From contig JBFXFL010000006.1 of assembly GCA_050179115.1 (NCBI GenBank), forward strand, positions 1 through 64,000: DNA of 64,000 nucleotides, written 5' to 3'. A program made the position numbers and the translations under genes. How positions within the stretch are numbered: the stretch's first letter is position 1; the number at the start of each line of letters is the position of its first letter. Source of the stretch: JAGPUQ01 sp050179115. GTDB taxonomy: Bacteria; Pseudomonadota; Gammaproteobacteria; Pseudomonadales; Porticoccaceae. This document shows, in pieces, positions 24,610 to 33,274 of the stretch. Under the pieces are notes generated by a model. That model was not told the origin of the DNA. It was given only the letters and a program-made list of their open reading frames with translations, and made no database searches.

Positions 24610-25866
24610 ATGAAATTCACCTGGTTCAATCTGATGCCCTGGCCGCATCTGCCCGCGGATTTCCGCAAGAAACACCGCTCGGTGTGGGTGGATATCGATG
24701 CCAAGCTGTACGACCCCATCAAGGGTCACGATGTCTACAACCAGTATCTCGACATGCTGGAGTATGCCGACGCCCTGGGCTATGACGGCCTCGGCGTGAA
24801 CGAGCACCACCAGAACGCCTACGGCCTGATGCCCTCGCCGAACATCATGGCGGCCGCCATTTCGCGTCGTGCCCTCAATGCCGCCGTGGTCGTGCTCGGC
24901 AATTCGCTGTCGCTGTACAACCCGCCGATTCGCGTTGCGGAGGAATTCGCGATGCTCGATGTCATCACCGGCGGCCGCCTTGTGGCGGGTTTCCCGGTCG
25001 GCACCTCGATGGACACCAACTTCTGCTACGGGGACATCCCTGCGCTGACCCGCGAGCGCTATCAGGAAGCCCACGATCTCATCAGGAAAGCCTGGCGTGA
25101 AACCGAGCCCTTCGCCTGGAATGGCCGCTACACCAAGCTGCGCCATGTCAACACCTGGCCCAAGCCGATCCAGAACCCGCCGCCCATTCACATTCCCGGC
25201 GGCGGCTCGGTGGAAACCTATGACTTCTGTCTCGACAACGTCTATTCCTATTCGTATCTGAGCTTTTCCGGCTACATCCGCGCCAAGGCCCTGTTGCAGG
25301 GGTACTGGGATCGCCTCGCCGAGCGCAACGAACCCGACGCCTCGCCCTATCGCGCCGGTTTCGCGCAGACCATCTGCGTCGCCGAAACCGATGCAGAGGC
25401 GGAAGAACTCTACTCCGAGCACGTCAATTACTTCTTCAACCGCTGCCTGCACATCGCCCCCGGCTTTGCCGATGCGCCCGGCTACCGCACCATCAAGACC
25501 ATCAAGTCCGGCGCGCTGTCGCAGTTCTCGCCGAATTTCGAGGAGGCTTCCCACATGTCGTGGAAGGATCTGGTCGAGGGCGGCTTCATCATCGCCGGCA
25601 GCCCGGACACCGTGCGCGAACGCATGGAGGATCTGATCAAGGGTTTGCGCGTCGGCAACATCTTCTGCCTGATGCACGTCGGCGACATGCCGCTCGAAAA
25701 AACCAAATACTCGACCCGGTTGTTCGCCGAAAAAGTCATGCCCAGGCTGCGCAACATGTGGCCGGAATACGATAACGACACCCGTTTCTGGTGCCAGCCA
25801 TTGGCCAAGCGCGCCACCCCCGGTCCCGTATCCGACTGCAACGCCGCCCTCGGAGGCAACCGCTGA
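24610..25866 (+). CDS. Luciferase-like (LLM) flavin-dependent monooxygenase
   Basis: The 418-residue product is a bacterial luciferase-like TIM-barrel protein: MKFTWFNLMPWPHLPADF, YADALGYDGLGVNEHHQNAY (the EHH segment common in LLM enzymes), GNSLSLYNPPIRVAEEFAML and DVITGGRLVAGFPVG, which is typical of the F420/FMN group. Such enzymes use reduced FMN and oxygen to oxidise substrates, but some use F420; the sequence does not tell which. It is longer than most LLM proteins because of an extra C-terminal segment. The stop overlaps the start of an alpha/beta hydrolase by one base, so the two are probably made together and may act in sequence. No flavin reductase is adjacent. Confidence 0.88.
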   Translation: MKFTWFNLMPWPHLPADFRKKHRSVWVDIDAKLYDPIKGHDVYNQYLDMLEYADALGYDGLGVNEHHQNAYGLMPSPNIMAAAISRRALNAAVVVLGNSLSLYNPPIRVAEEFAMLDVITGGRLVAGFPVGTSMDTNFCYGDIPALTRERYQEAHDLIRKAWRETEPFAWNGRYTKLRHVNTWPKPIQNPPPIHIPGGGSVETYDFCLDNVYSYSYLSFSGYIRAKALLQGYWDRLAERNEPDASPYRAGFAQTICVAETDAEAEELYSEHVNYFFNRCLHIAPGFADAPGYRTIKTIKSGALSQFSPNFEEASHMSWKDLVEGGFIIAGSPDTVRERMEDLIKGLRVGNIFCLMHVGDMPLEKTKYSTRLFAEKVMPRLRNMWPEYDNDTRFWCQPLAKRATPGPVSDCNAALGGNR

Positions 25867-26651
25867 TGACTGCCCTGAGCCTGAACAAAATCAAGACCCA
25901 TCACGCCGTGGTCGATGTCCTGAGCGGCGGCACCGGCCCGGATCTGTTCTTCCTGCACGGCGCCGGTGGCATCACCGCCGAAGATCCCTTTCTGACCGCG
26001 CTCGCGCAGAAATACCGCGTGCATGCACCTCTGCTGCCCGGCTACGGCGCGTCCGACGAGTGCGAGAGCATTCGCACCATGCTCGATTTCACCCTGCACA
26101 GCTACGATGTGATGGATGCGCTCGGGTTGCGCAAACCCATCGTCGTCGGTCACTCCATGGGCGGCATGATGGCGGCGGAAATGGCCGCCATCGCACCCCA
26201 CGATATCGACCGCCTGTGCCTGCTGTGCCCGGCCGGTCTGTGGCTGGATGAATACCCGATGCCCGACATCTTCTCGATGGTGCCCTATGAATTACCGGCC
26301 GTACTGTTTCACGACGTCGAGGCTGGCGCCGCGATGATGACCGCCGGTGCGGATTTTTCCGATCTCACCTTTCTGCAGAATTTTCTCGTGCAGAACGCCC
26401 GCCAGCTCGGCATGGCCGGCAAGATCCTGTTCCCGATCGCGGATCGTGGCCTGAGCGAACGCCTCTACCGCATTCAGGCGAAAACCCTGCTGGTATGGGG
26501 CGCCTCCGATCGCCTGACGCCGCTGCCCTACGGCGAAGCCTTCAAGAAAGGTATCGCCGGCAGCGAACTGATCGTGGTCGAAAAGGCGGGGCATATGCTG
26601 CCGCTGGAGCAGACTGCCGCCGTGATTCAGGCGCTTGGTCGCCTGGGCTGA
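25866..26651 (+). CDS. Alpha/beta hydrolase paired with the LLM monooxygenase
   Basis: The 261-residue product has all elements of a serine alpha/beta hydrolase: oxyanion HGAGG (31-35), nucleophile elbow GHSMGG with Ser97, acid Asp215 in WGASDRLTP, and His243 in KAGHMLPLE. The start ATG overlaps the stop of the monooxygenase gene (TGATG), implying translational coupling. A reasonable inference is oxygenation of a substrate followed by ester or C-C bond hydrolysis, as in ring-cleavage and terpenoid pathways. The substrate cannot be deduced. There is no regulator or transporter next to the pair. Confidence 0.87.
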   Translation: MTALSLNKIKTHHAVVDVLSGGTGPDLFFLHGAGGITAEDPFLTALAQKYRVHAPLLPGYGASDECESIRTMLDFTLHSYDVMDALGLRKPIVVGHSMGGMMAAEMAAIAPHDIDRLCLLCPAGLWLDEYPMPDIFSMVPYELPAVLFHDVEAGAAMMTAGADFSDLTFLQNFLVQNARQLGMAGKILFPIADRGLSERLYRIQAKTLLVWGASDRLTPLPYGEAFKKGIAGSELIVVEKAGHMLPLEQTAAVIQALGRLG

Positions 26652-27089
26652 CACGAAACAACCGGCGCCAGTGGGCACTGACATGCCTGCGGGCGCCGGC
26701 AGGGAAGTGGACACAACCAGTCGCAATTTGCTCCGCATGCGCGCACGGCTGATCGGGACTGTGGTGCCTTTCATGAGCGCAAGGGCGGCGCATGGCGACC
26801 GCGCTGGCCCCTGATATCGGCGCGGCGGAAGAAGGCGGAAGAAGAAGCTGTCGACTTATCCGAGAGCTGGAGGTCCATCTACACCGCGTTGGCTCGATAC
26901 GGCCACTGCGCCGGTGGGGGCATGGCAGAAGGCTTCACCGATGCCGTGGTTCACCTGCGTGTGTCGGACAGGAGCTCAACTACTAACCGCAGCTTCAATT
27001 GCGCAAGAACATCCCGCTTTTCGCGCCTTCCTGCTACGGCAGGGCGATGCCAATGCAAACGCGAGCGAGCTTGAGTCTATCGGCGCGGC
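26652..27089. other. 438-bp spacer without a recognised gene
   Basis: This spacer between the hydrolase and the convergent argH has short open frames on both strands but none with a recognisable family or ribosome site. It contains one strong stem-loop near its left end. The rest may be remnant sequence; base composition is similar to its surroundings. Confidence 0.5.
26662..26699 (+). terminator. Stem-loop after the monooxygenase-hydrolase pair
   Basis: CCGGCGCC (26662-26669) pairs with GGCGCCGG (26692-26699); an inner GGCA/TGCC pair extends the structure. It begins 10 bases after the hydrolase stop. No T-run follows, so it may mark the mRNA 3' end or act as a weak or Rho-assisted terminator. 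Confidence 0.4.
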
Positions 27090-28505
27090 TCAGTCCTGGG
27101 TCGGCGTCCCTTGTTGTGCGAGTTCGGTGCGGGCCTGGGTTACCGCGGCGCGTACCTGGGCGGGCGCGGTACCGCCGATGTGATCGCGGGCAGCCACGGA
27201 GCCTTCGAGCGTGAGCACGGCGAAGACATCGCTGGCGATGGCGGGCGAGAAGGCACGCAACTCATCGAGCGACAGATCGGCGAGATCCCGACCACTGGCG
27301 ATGCCGTGGGCGACCGCCTTGCCGACCGCTTCGTGGGCGTCGCGGAAAGGCAATCCCTGGCGCACCAGATAGTCGGCGAGGTCGGTGGCGGTGGCATAGC
27401 CGGCGCGCGCGGCGGCGCGCATGGCGGTGCGATTGACCTCCAGCGCGGGCACCATGTCGGCGAAGGCGCGCAGGCAGTCGCGCAGCGTGTCGGCGGTGTC
27501 GAACAGGGGCTCCTTGTCCTCCTGATTGTCCTTGTTGTAGGCGAGCGGCTGGCCCTTCATCAGGGTGAGCAGGGCGACCAGGTGGCCGGTGACGCGGCCG
27601 GTCTTGCCGCGCACCAGTTCCGGCACGTCGGGATTCTTTTTCTGCGGCATGATGGACGAGCCGGTGCAGAAGCGGTCGGGCAGGTCGACAAAACGGAACT
27701 GCGCCGAGGCCCACAGGATCAGTTCTTCGGACGCGCGCGACAGGTGTGTCATCAGCAGGCTGGCGGCGGCACAGAATTCGATGGCGAAATCGCGGTCGCT
27801 GACTGAATCCAGGGAATTGGCGGTGGGTCCGTCGAAGCCGAGCAGTGCGGCGCTGTAGTGGCGGTCGATGGGATAGCTGGTGCCGGCCAGCGCGGCGGCG
27901 CCCAGCGGCGAGCGGTTCAGGCGCTTGCGGCAATCGACCAGGCGCGAGTGATCGCGCCCCAGCATTTCGTACCAGGCCATCAGGTGGTGGCCGAAAGTCA
28001 CCGGCTGGGCGGTCTGCAAATGGGTGAAACCGGGCATGATGGTGTCGGCTTCGCGGTCGGCGACTTCCACCAGCGCCTGCTGCAGGCGGGTGATTTCCGC
28101 CAGGATGGCGTCGATCTCGTCGCGCAGCCAGAGGCGGATGTCGGTGGCCACCTGGTCGTTGCGGGAACGTCCGGTGTGGAGCTTTTTGCCGGCGGTGCCG
28201 ATCGCCGCGGTGAGCGCGGATTCGATGTTCATGTGCACATCTTCGAGCGCTTCGGACCAGGCGAATTCACCGGCGTCGATCCGCGCGGCGATGGCTTCCA
28301 GGCCTGTGACGATGGCATCGCGTTCCGCCTGGGTGAGCACGCCGACCCGGGTCAGCATTTCGGCGTGGGCGATGGAGCCGGCGATATCGTGGCGGTAGAG
28401 GCGTTGGTCGAAGCGGACGGAGGCGGTGAAACGGGCAACGAACGCGTCGGTGGCTTCGCCGAAGCGGCCGCCCCAAGCCTGATTGACGGGTTTGTCCTGG
28501 CTCAT
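27090..28505 (-). CDS. argH: Argininosuccinate lyase ArgH
   Basis: ArgH splits argininosuccinate into arginine and fumarate. The 471-residue product begins MSQDKPVNQAWGGRFGE, contains TGRSRNDQVATD, and has the fumarase/lyase signature GSSIMPQKKNPDVPEL with the catalytic serine loop. The C-terminus ends GGTAPAQVRAAVTQARTEL, intact. I chose the ATG at 28505; upstream in-frame sequence has no similarity. It diverges from algZ as in Pseudomonas. A decayed copy of its last quarter-kilobase equivalent, about 90 bases, lies at 1100-1212. Confidence 0.96.
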   Translation of the reverse strand: MSQDKPVNQAWGGRFGEATDAFVARFTASVRFDQRLYRHDIAGSIAHAEMLTRVGVLTQAERDAIVTGLEAIAARIDAGEFAWSEALEDVHMNIESALTAAIGTAGKKLHTGRSRNDQVATDIRLWLRDEIDAILAEITRLQQALVEVADREADTIMPGFTHLQTAQPVTFGHHLMAWYEMLGRDHSRLVDCRKRLNRSPLGAAALAGTSYPIDRHYSAALLGFDGPTANSLDSVSDRDFAIEFCAAASLLMTHLSRASEELILWASAQFRFVDLPDRFCTGSSIMPQKKNPDVPELVRGKTGRVTGHLVALLTLMKGQPLAYNKDNQEDKEPLFDTADTLRDCLRAFADMVPALEVNRTAMRAAARAGYATATDLADYLVRQGLPFRDAHEAVGKAVAHGIASGRDLADLSLDELRAFSPAIASDVFAVLTLEGSVAARDHIGGTAPAQVRAAVTQARTELAQQGTPTQD

Positions 28506-28528
28506 AGGGTGTCCGGGTTTGCGACTTG

Positions 28529-28549
28529 CGCACACCGGCAGGGTGTGCG
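28529..28549. promoter_or_regulatory. Inverted repeat between argH and algZ
   Basis: CGCACACC (28529-28536) and GGTGTGCG (28542-28549) form a perfect 8-bp inverted repeat with a 5-base loop in the 91-bp spacer between the divergent argH and algZ starts. It is placed where a shared operator would sit. A TATTAT at 28571-28576 could be the algZ -10 box; I see no matching -35 for it. Confidence 0.4.
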
Positions 28550-28596
28550 GCTGGATAGTATGAAGGCGCGTATTATAAACCGGGACCAAGGGCGGC

Positions 28597-29679
28597 ATGA
28601 TGGAGCGAATTTTGCGCTGGTATGAAAAATATGAAAAACGGCTGCCGCGGCGGCGGCCGGTGTCTTTGTACGAGGTTGACTACTTTCTGCCGGATCTGTG
28701 CCGTGGCGAGGGCCTGCTGGCGGTCATCGTCATTTCGTTGCTGTTGTCGGTGCTGATCGCGGTCGCTGGTTCCGGTATCGAAAATTTCGACTGGCTGGGG
28801 TTTGGCAACATTGCGTTCATGGCGATCTGGATTGCGCTGTTGAGTGTACTGGTACTCTGCGAGTGCAATCGCTGGCTGATCGGGGTGCGCTACACCTGGA
28901 GCGCGGCCATCAGTTTTGGCCTGGTATTGGCGGTCGCGTTCGTGGTTGGTGTCGCGGCGGATTATGTGGTGGCCTGGAGTGTCGGCGGTGTGTTCGGGTT
29001 TGGCCGTGCGCTGAATGTGGTGGTGGTGACCGCGATACCCGCCGGCATTCTGCTGCGGTATCTCTACTTGCAGCAGCAATTGCGGATCCAGCAACGCGCC
29101 GAACTGGAGGCGCGCATTCAGGCGTTGCAGGCGCGGATTCGACCACATTTTTTGTTCAACAGCATGAACATGATCGCCAGCCTGATCGGCTCCGACCCCG
29201 AAAAGGCCGAGCGGGTAGTTGAAGATCTTTCCGACCTGTTCCGCCGTGCCCTCAGCGACGCTCAAACGCTGGTGCCGTTGCGCGAAGAGCTGGCGCTGTG
29301 TCGCAGTTACATGGCCATTGAAAAAATGCGCCTGGGTGATCGCCTGCGCACCGAGTGGGAGATCGGCGATTACGGCGCCGGCGTACAGATTCCCTGCCTG
29401 TCGTTGCAGCCGGTGCTCGAAAATGCCGTTTACCACGGCATTCAGTTACTCCCGGCTGGGGGTTCCGTGGAGATCCGCGTGCGGCGGGCCGGCGACCGCG
29501 TGACCATCTCGGTGCGCAATCCCTTCAATCCGCGCATGCGGCATAATAAGGGCAGCAAGTCGGCAATGGACAATGTCCGGCGGCGTCTGGAAGCGCACTT
29601 CGGACCTCGTGCGCGCGTCGAGTTTCTGACCGACGGCGAGCACTATGTGACGACACTGAGTTATCCACTGGCCTGGTGA
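28597..29679 (+). CDS. algZ: Sensor histidine kinase AlgZ (FimS), LytS type
   Basis: AlgZ is the sensor of the AlgZ/AlgR pair that controls alginate and type IV pilus functions in Pseudomonas. The 360-residue product has four membrane helices (about 38-58, 68-90, 103-127 and 138-158), then the His_kinase domain of LytS type with the phosphorylatable His184 in IRPHFLFNSMNMIASLIG. The N box SLQPVLENAVYHGIQ is present. The G-box region is loose (NKGSKSAMDNVRRRL), as is usual for this family. It is directly upstream of algR (10-bp spacer). Two adjacent ATGs could serve as start. Confidence 0.92.
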   Translation: MMERILRWYEKYEKRLPRRRPVSLYEVDYFLPDLCRGEGLLAVIVISLLLSVLIAVAGSGIENFDWLGFGNIAFMAIWIALLSVLVLCECNRWLIGVRYTWSAAISFGLVLAVAFVVGVAADYVVAWSVGGVFGFGRALNVVVVTAIPAGILLRYLYLQQQLRIQQRAELEARIQALQARIRPHFLFNSMNMIASLIGSDPEKAERVVEDLSDLFRRALSDAQTLVPLREELALCRSYMAIEKMRLGDRLRTEWEIGDYGAGVQIPCLSLQPVLENAVYHGIQLLPAGGSVEIRVRRAGDRVTISVRNPFNPRMRHNKGSKSAMDNVRRRLEAHFGPRARVEFLTDGEHYVTTLSYPLAW

Positions 29680-29689
29680 GGGAAGCGCC

Positions 29690-30427
29690 GTGAACGTAGT
29701 GATTGTCGACGATGAGCCTCTGGCGCGGGAGCGCCTGGCGCGCATGGTGCTGGCGCTCGGCGGGTTCCGCATCATCGGTCAGGCCGGTCACGGCCAGGAA
29801 GCGGTGCGGATGGCGCGCGACCTGAGTCCCGACGTGGTGTTGATGGATGTGCGCATGCCGGGCATGGACGGTCTCGCCGCCGCGCAGTATATGGCCGAGC
29901 TGGACCCGCCGCCGGCGGTGATCTTCTGCACTGCCTACGGCGATTATGCAGTGGAGGCCTTCTCCTCCCAGGCGATCGGCTATCTGCTCAAGCCGGTGCG
30001 ACAAGCGGACCTGGCCGCAGCCCTCAATCGCGCGCGACGCATCAACAAGGCGCAACTCGCGGAGCTGCGGCAGTTGCCGGGGATGATGCTGGAGGGGCGC
30101 ACCCACATCACGGCGCGCAACCGGCGCGGCCTGGATCTGGTGCCGGTGGCGGAAGTGGCGCTGTTTCAGGCCGACCACAAATACGTCACCGCGTATCATG
30201 GCGACAGTGAGTCCCTGCTCGATGAGACCTTGCGGGACCTGGAGCAGGAGTTCGAAGGGCGCTTCATCCGCGTGCATCGCAATGCGCTGGTGTCGATTGC
30301 GCACATCGAAGGCCTGGATCGCAATCACGATGGCCAGAATTTTGTGCGCTTGCGGGATCTCGATATCAGGCCCCAGGTCAGCCGCCGGCATATCGTCGGC
30401 CTCAAGAAATTGCTCGATCAAATCTGA
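29690..30427 (+). CDS. algR: LytTR response regulator AlgR
   Basis: The 245-residue product has a CheY-like receiver with phosphoacceptor Asp53 (VVLMDVRMPGMDG) and the conserved Lys in YLLKPVRQ, followed by a LytTR DNA-binding domain from about residue 141 (LDLVPVAEVALFQADHKYVT, then FIRVHRNALVSIAHIEGL). This is the architecture of AlgR, partner of the AlgZ kinase encoded just upstream. In Pseudomonas it activates pilus minor-pilin and alginate genes; here algC and pilMNOPQ in the same window are plausible but unproven targets. It is 17 bp upstream of hemC, as in Pseudomonas. Confidence 0.94.
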   Translation: MNVVIVDDEPLARERLARMVLALGGFRIIGQAGHGQEAVRMARDLSPDVVLMDVRMPGMDGLAAAQYMAELDPPPAVIFCTAYGDYAVEAFSSQAIGYLLKPVRQADLAAALNRARRINKAQLAELRQLPGMMLEGRTHITARNRRGLDLVPVAEVALFQADHKYVTAYHGDSESLLDETLRDLEQEFEGRFIRVHRNALVSIAHIEGLDRNHDGQNFVRLRDLDIRPQVSRRHIVGLKKLLDQI

Positions 30428-30444
30428 GTACGGTCGCACCCTGC

Positions 30445-31374
30445 ATGTCACCCCAGCGCCTGCGTATCGCCACCCGCGAAAGTCCCCTCGCGCTTTGGCA
30501 GGCCCACCACATCAAGGCCGAGCTCGAACGTGTCCATGGTGCTGCCGTAGCGGTCGAAATTCTGGGTTTCACCACCCAGGGCGATCGCCTGCTGGATCGA
30601 TCCCTGGCGGCGGTCGGCGGCAAGGGACTGTTCGTGAAGGAATTGGAGCAGGCGCTGCTGGTCGGCGACGCCGATCTCGCGGTGCATTCCATGAAGGACG
30701 TGCCCATGGATTTTCCGCCCGGTCTGGGATTGGCGGCGATCTGTGCTCGGGAAGATCCCAGCGACGCCCTGGTTGGCGGGCATTGGCGCGCACTGGACGA
30801 ATTGCCCCCGGGTGCCCGCGTCGGCACCGCCAGCCTGCGCCGGCGCTGCCAACTACTGGCGCGGTTTCCGCACCTTGACGTGCGCGAGGTACGCGGCAAC
30901 GTCAACACCCGCCTTGCGCGCCTGGATCGGGACGACTTCGACGTCCTGATCCTGGCCAGCGCCGGTCTGCTGCGGCTCGGTTTGGCCGGACGCATTGCGG
31001 CACGCCTGGCGCCGGAGGTATCGCTGCCGGCGGCCGGGCAGGGCGCTCTCGGCATCGAGTGTCGCCTCGACGATGAGCGGGTCCAGGCGCTGGTTGCGCC
31101 CCTGGCCGATGCGGCGACCACCATCTGTGTGGACGCCGAGCGTGCGGTCAACCGCCATCTACAGGGCGGCTGTCAGGTGCCCATCGCGTGCTACGGTGAG
31201 TTGGACGCAACCGGGCAGTTGCATCTACGCGCTCTGGTGGGAGCGGTGGATGGGTCGCGGCTGTTGTGCGACGAAATTCGTGGCGACCCCGTGCGCGCTG
31301 AGGCACTGGGTAGCCAGCTTGCGGAAGCGCTGCTCGCACAGGGCGCCGGCGCCTTGCTGGCGCAGGTGCGGTGA
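30445..31374 (+). CDS. hemC: Hydroxymethylbilane synthase HemC
   Basis: HemC joins four porphobilinogen units into hydroxymethylbilane. The 309-residue product has RIATRESPLALWQAHHIKAE, VHSMKDVPMDFPPGL with the catalytic aspartate region, GTASLRRRCQLL, VRGNVNTRLARLD, and the cysteine that carries the dipyrromethane cofactor at about residue 243 (LQGGCQVPIACYG). All are standard. Its stop overlaps the hemD GTG start as GTGA. First gene of a coupled hemC-hemD-hemX-hemY run. Confidence 0.97.
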   Translation: MSPQRLRIATRESPLALWQAHHIKAELERVHGAAVAVEILGFTTQGDRLLDRSLAAVGGKGLFVKELEQALLVGDADLAVHSMKDVPMDFPPGLGLAAICAREDPSDALVGGHWRALDELPPGARVGTASLRRRCQLLARFPHLDVREVRGNVNTRLARLDRDDFDVLILASAGLLRLGLAGRIAARLAPEVSLPAAGQGALGIECRLDDERVQALVAPLADAATTICVDAERAVNRHLQGGCQVPIACYGELDATGQLHLRALVGAVDGSRLLCDEIRGDPVRAEALGSQLAEALLAQGAGALLAQVR

Positions 31375-32153
31375 CCGCTTCCCTCGCCGGGTTGCGGGTG
31401 CTGATATTGCGCAGCGCGCGACCGGGCGATCCGCTGGCCGCACGGCTGACGGCCAAAGGTGCGGATGTGCATGCCTTTCCCCTGCTCGGTATCGAATCCC
31501 GGCCCGCGCTGGAAGCGGACCTCGCCGTAACGGTGGCCGAGGCTGATGGCTGGATATTTATCAGCCGCCACGCCGTCCGTCACGGGCTCGAGCAACTCGC
31601 CGCGGCAGGCTTGCTCCCGACCCGCGTGCCGATCTTCGCAGTCGGCGCCGCGACTGCCGCCGCACTACGCGAAGACTGGGGCATTGCAGCCCGGCATCCG
31701 TCCGAGGCCAACACCGAAGGGCTCCTCAAATTGCCCGAATTGCAGGAGGTTCGCGGACAGATGATCGTGATTTTTCGCGGCGCCGGCGGGCGCGACGCGC
31801 TGCGTGCTGGCCTGCGCGCGCGCGGCGCCCGTGTGCATTACTGCGAGGTATACCGGCGGGTACCGGAGCGGCGCTGGGAACCGGAACTGTCCACGGCGCT
31901 GGCAGCGCCAGGCCCACTGTTGCTGGTTGCCCACAGCGGTGAAGTATTGCGTGCGCTGAGCCGGGTCGTGGATCGCGCCCGGGAGCGCGCAGACGGTTCG
32001 ATACCGCGCTTGGTTTGTCTGGTGCCGGGCGCGCGGGTGGCGGGCATCGCACGGGGGCTGGGCTTTGAACCCCTCATCGCCGCCAGCGCCCTCGCCGCAA
32101 AAATGGAGCAGGCGGTGTGCCGCTGGTACACTCCGGAGCGATTTCAGACATGA
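31371..32153 (+). CDS. hemD: Uroporphyrinogen-III synthase HemD
   Basis: HemD closes hydroxymethylbilane to uroporphyrinogen III with inversion of ring D. The 260-residue product starts with GTG (overlapping hemC) and shows the family pattern with WIFISRHAVRHGLEQLA and FAVGAATAAAL in the first lobe and LLLVAHSGEVLRAL in the second. Sequence conservation in this family is low, so position between hemC and hemX is strong support. The hemX ATG overlaps its stop (ATGA). Confidence 0.92.
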   Translation: MTASLAGLRVLILRSARPGDPLAARLTAKGADVHAFPLLGIESRPALEADLAVTVAEADGWIFISRHAVRHGLEQLAAAGLLPTRVPIFAVGAATAAALREDWGIAARHPSEANTEGLLKLPELQEVRGQMIVIFRGAGGRDALRAGLRARGARVHYCEVYRRVPERRWEPELSTALAAPGPLLLVAHSGEVLRALSRVVDRARERADGSIPRLVCLVPGARVAGIARGLGFEPLIAASALAAKMEQAVCRWYTPERFQT

Positions 32154-33274
32154 CAGCGGGAGCCGGTGTGGCGGGAGAACGAGAAGGATCGGTGGTCGGC
32201 ACCAATGATGCGGGTGCCGCCGCGCCGCGAGGAGGGTCCCCGGCGCGCAAACTGGGCGTGCGTCTGTTGGTGCTGGCGGCGCTCGCGACGGTCGGTTATC
32301 TGGGTTGGCAGGAATATGGACAAAGGATTGTGTCCCGGCAAACCGCCGATTCCCGGGTGACGCCGGTGACCGCGCCAGAGCCGACCGCGGCCGCTGTAGC
32401 GGCGCTGGCCGGAGAGCTGGGCGCGCTGCGCGAGCGGCTCGATAGCCAGGATCGGGAGCGCGAGCAGCTGCGCGCGGCGCTGACCGCCCTCAGGATCGGG
32501 CTCGAGCGTGAAACAAGCGAGCGCCTGGCAGCGGCTCCGGACAGCGACGTGCTCGCGGTCATGGAAGTTGAACATGTGCTGCGACTGGCCAGCCAGCGGC
32601 TTTGGGAAGCGCGTTCGGCGGCGTCGGCACTGGCGCTGCTCGAGCGGGCCGACGCACTGCTGGCGCCGCTGACGGATCCCGGACTCGATCCGGTGCGGGC
32701 GGCACTGGTTGCGGATATGACGGCGCTGAAGCTGGCTGGCAGCGTCGATATCGAAGGCCTTTACCTGCGCTTGAGGGCACTTCAGACCGCTATCGCCACC
32801 CTGAACCCCGCGCCGCGCCCAGTGTTGGTGCCGGCCCCGGGTGGCGTCGCTGCGGATGTGGTGCCGCCGGTCGGCTTCTGGTCGCGGCTGCTGAGCAACG
32901 CCGGTGCGGCACTGCGGCGCTTCAGTGCCGAACACCTGCGGGTGCGCACCCTCGATGCGCCGCCGCCCGCGCTGCTTTCCCACGCTCAGGAAGCGCGTCT
33001 GCAGCAATATCTGGAGCTGCTGCTGTCACAGGCGCAACTTGCAGTGCAGGAGCGTCACGAGCGCATCTATCGCGACTCCCTGGCGCGCGCGGTGGAGTTG
33101 CTGGATGCGCATTTCGGATTCGATCCCCGTACGCCGGCGTTGCGCGCCGAGCTGGTCGGCCTACAGGCCGAGCCCGTGACATTGACGCTGCCCGACATCA
33201 CTGCCTCCCGGGAGCGCGTGCGGGAATATCTGGCCACTGCCCGGCAGCACGGTGGTGGGGTGGCGCCACGATGA
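32150..33274 (+). CDS. hemX: HemX family membrane protein
   Basis: The 374-residue product has a polar N-terminal tail, one membrane helix (about 36-54, LGVRLLVLAALATVGYLGW), then a coiled-coil segment (about 80-130) and a mostly helical periplasmic domain with VEHVLRLASQRLWEARSA, typical of HemX proteins of the hemCDXY operon. Despite old annotation as a methyltransferase, it lacks such a domain; it is thought to support heme synthesis at the membrane. Start overlaps the hemD stop, and its own stop overlaps the hemY start. Confidence 0.9.
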   Translation: MTAGAGVAGEREGSVVGTNDAGAAAPRGGSPARKLGVRLLVLAALATVGYLGWQEYGQRIVSRQTADSRVTPVTAPEPTAAAVAALAGELGALRERLDSQDREREQLRAALTALRIGLERETSERLAAAPDSDVLAVMEVEHVLRLASQRLWEARSAASALALLERADALLAPLTDPGLDPVRAALVADMTALKLAGSVDIEGLYLRLRALQTAIATLNPAPRPVLVPAPGGVAADVVPPVGFWSRLLSNAGAALRRFSAEHLRVRTLDAPPPALLSHAQEARLQQYLELLLSQAQLAVQERHERIYRDSLARAVELLDAHFGFDPRTPALRAELVGLQAEPVTLTLPDITASRERVREYLATARQHGGGVAPR

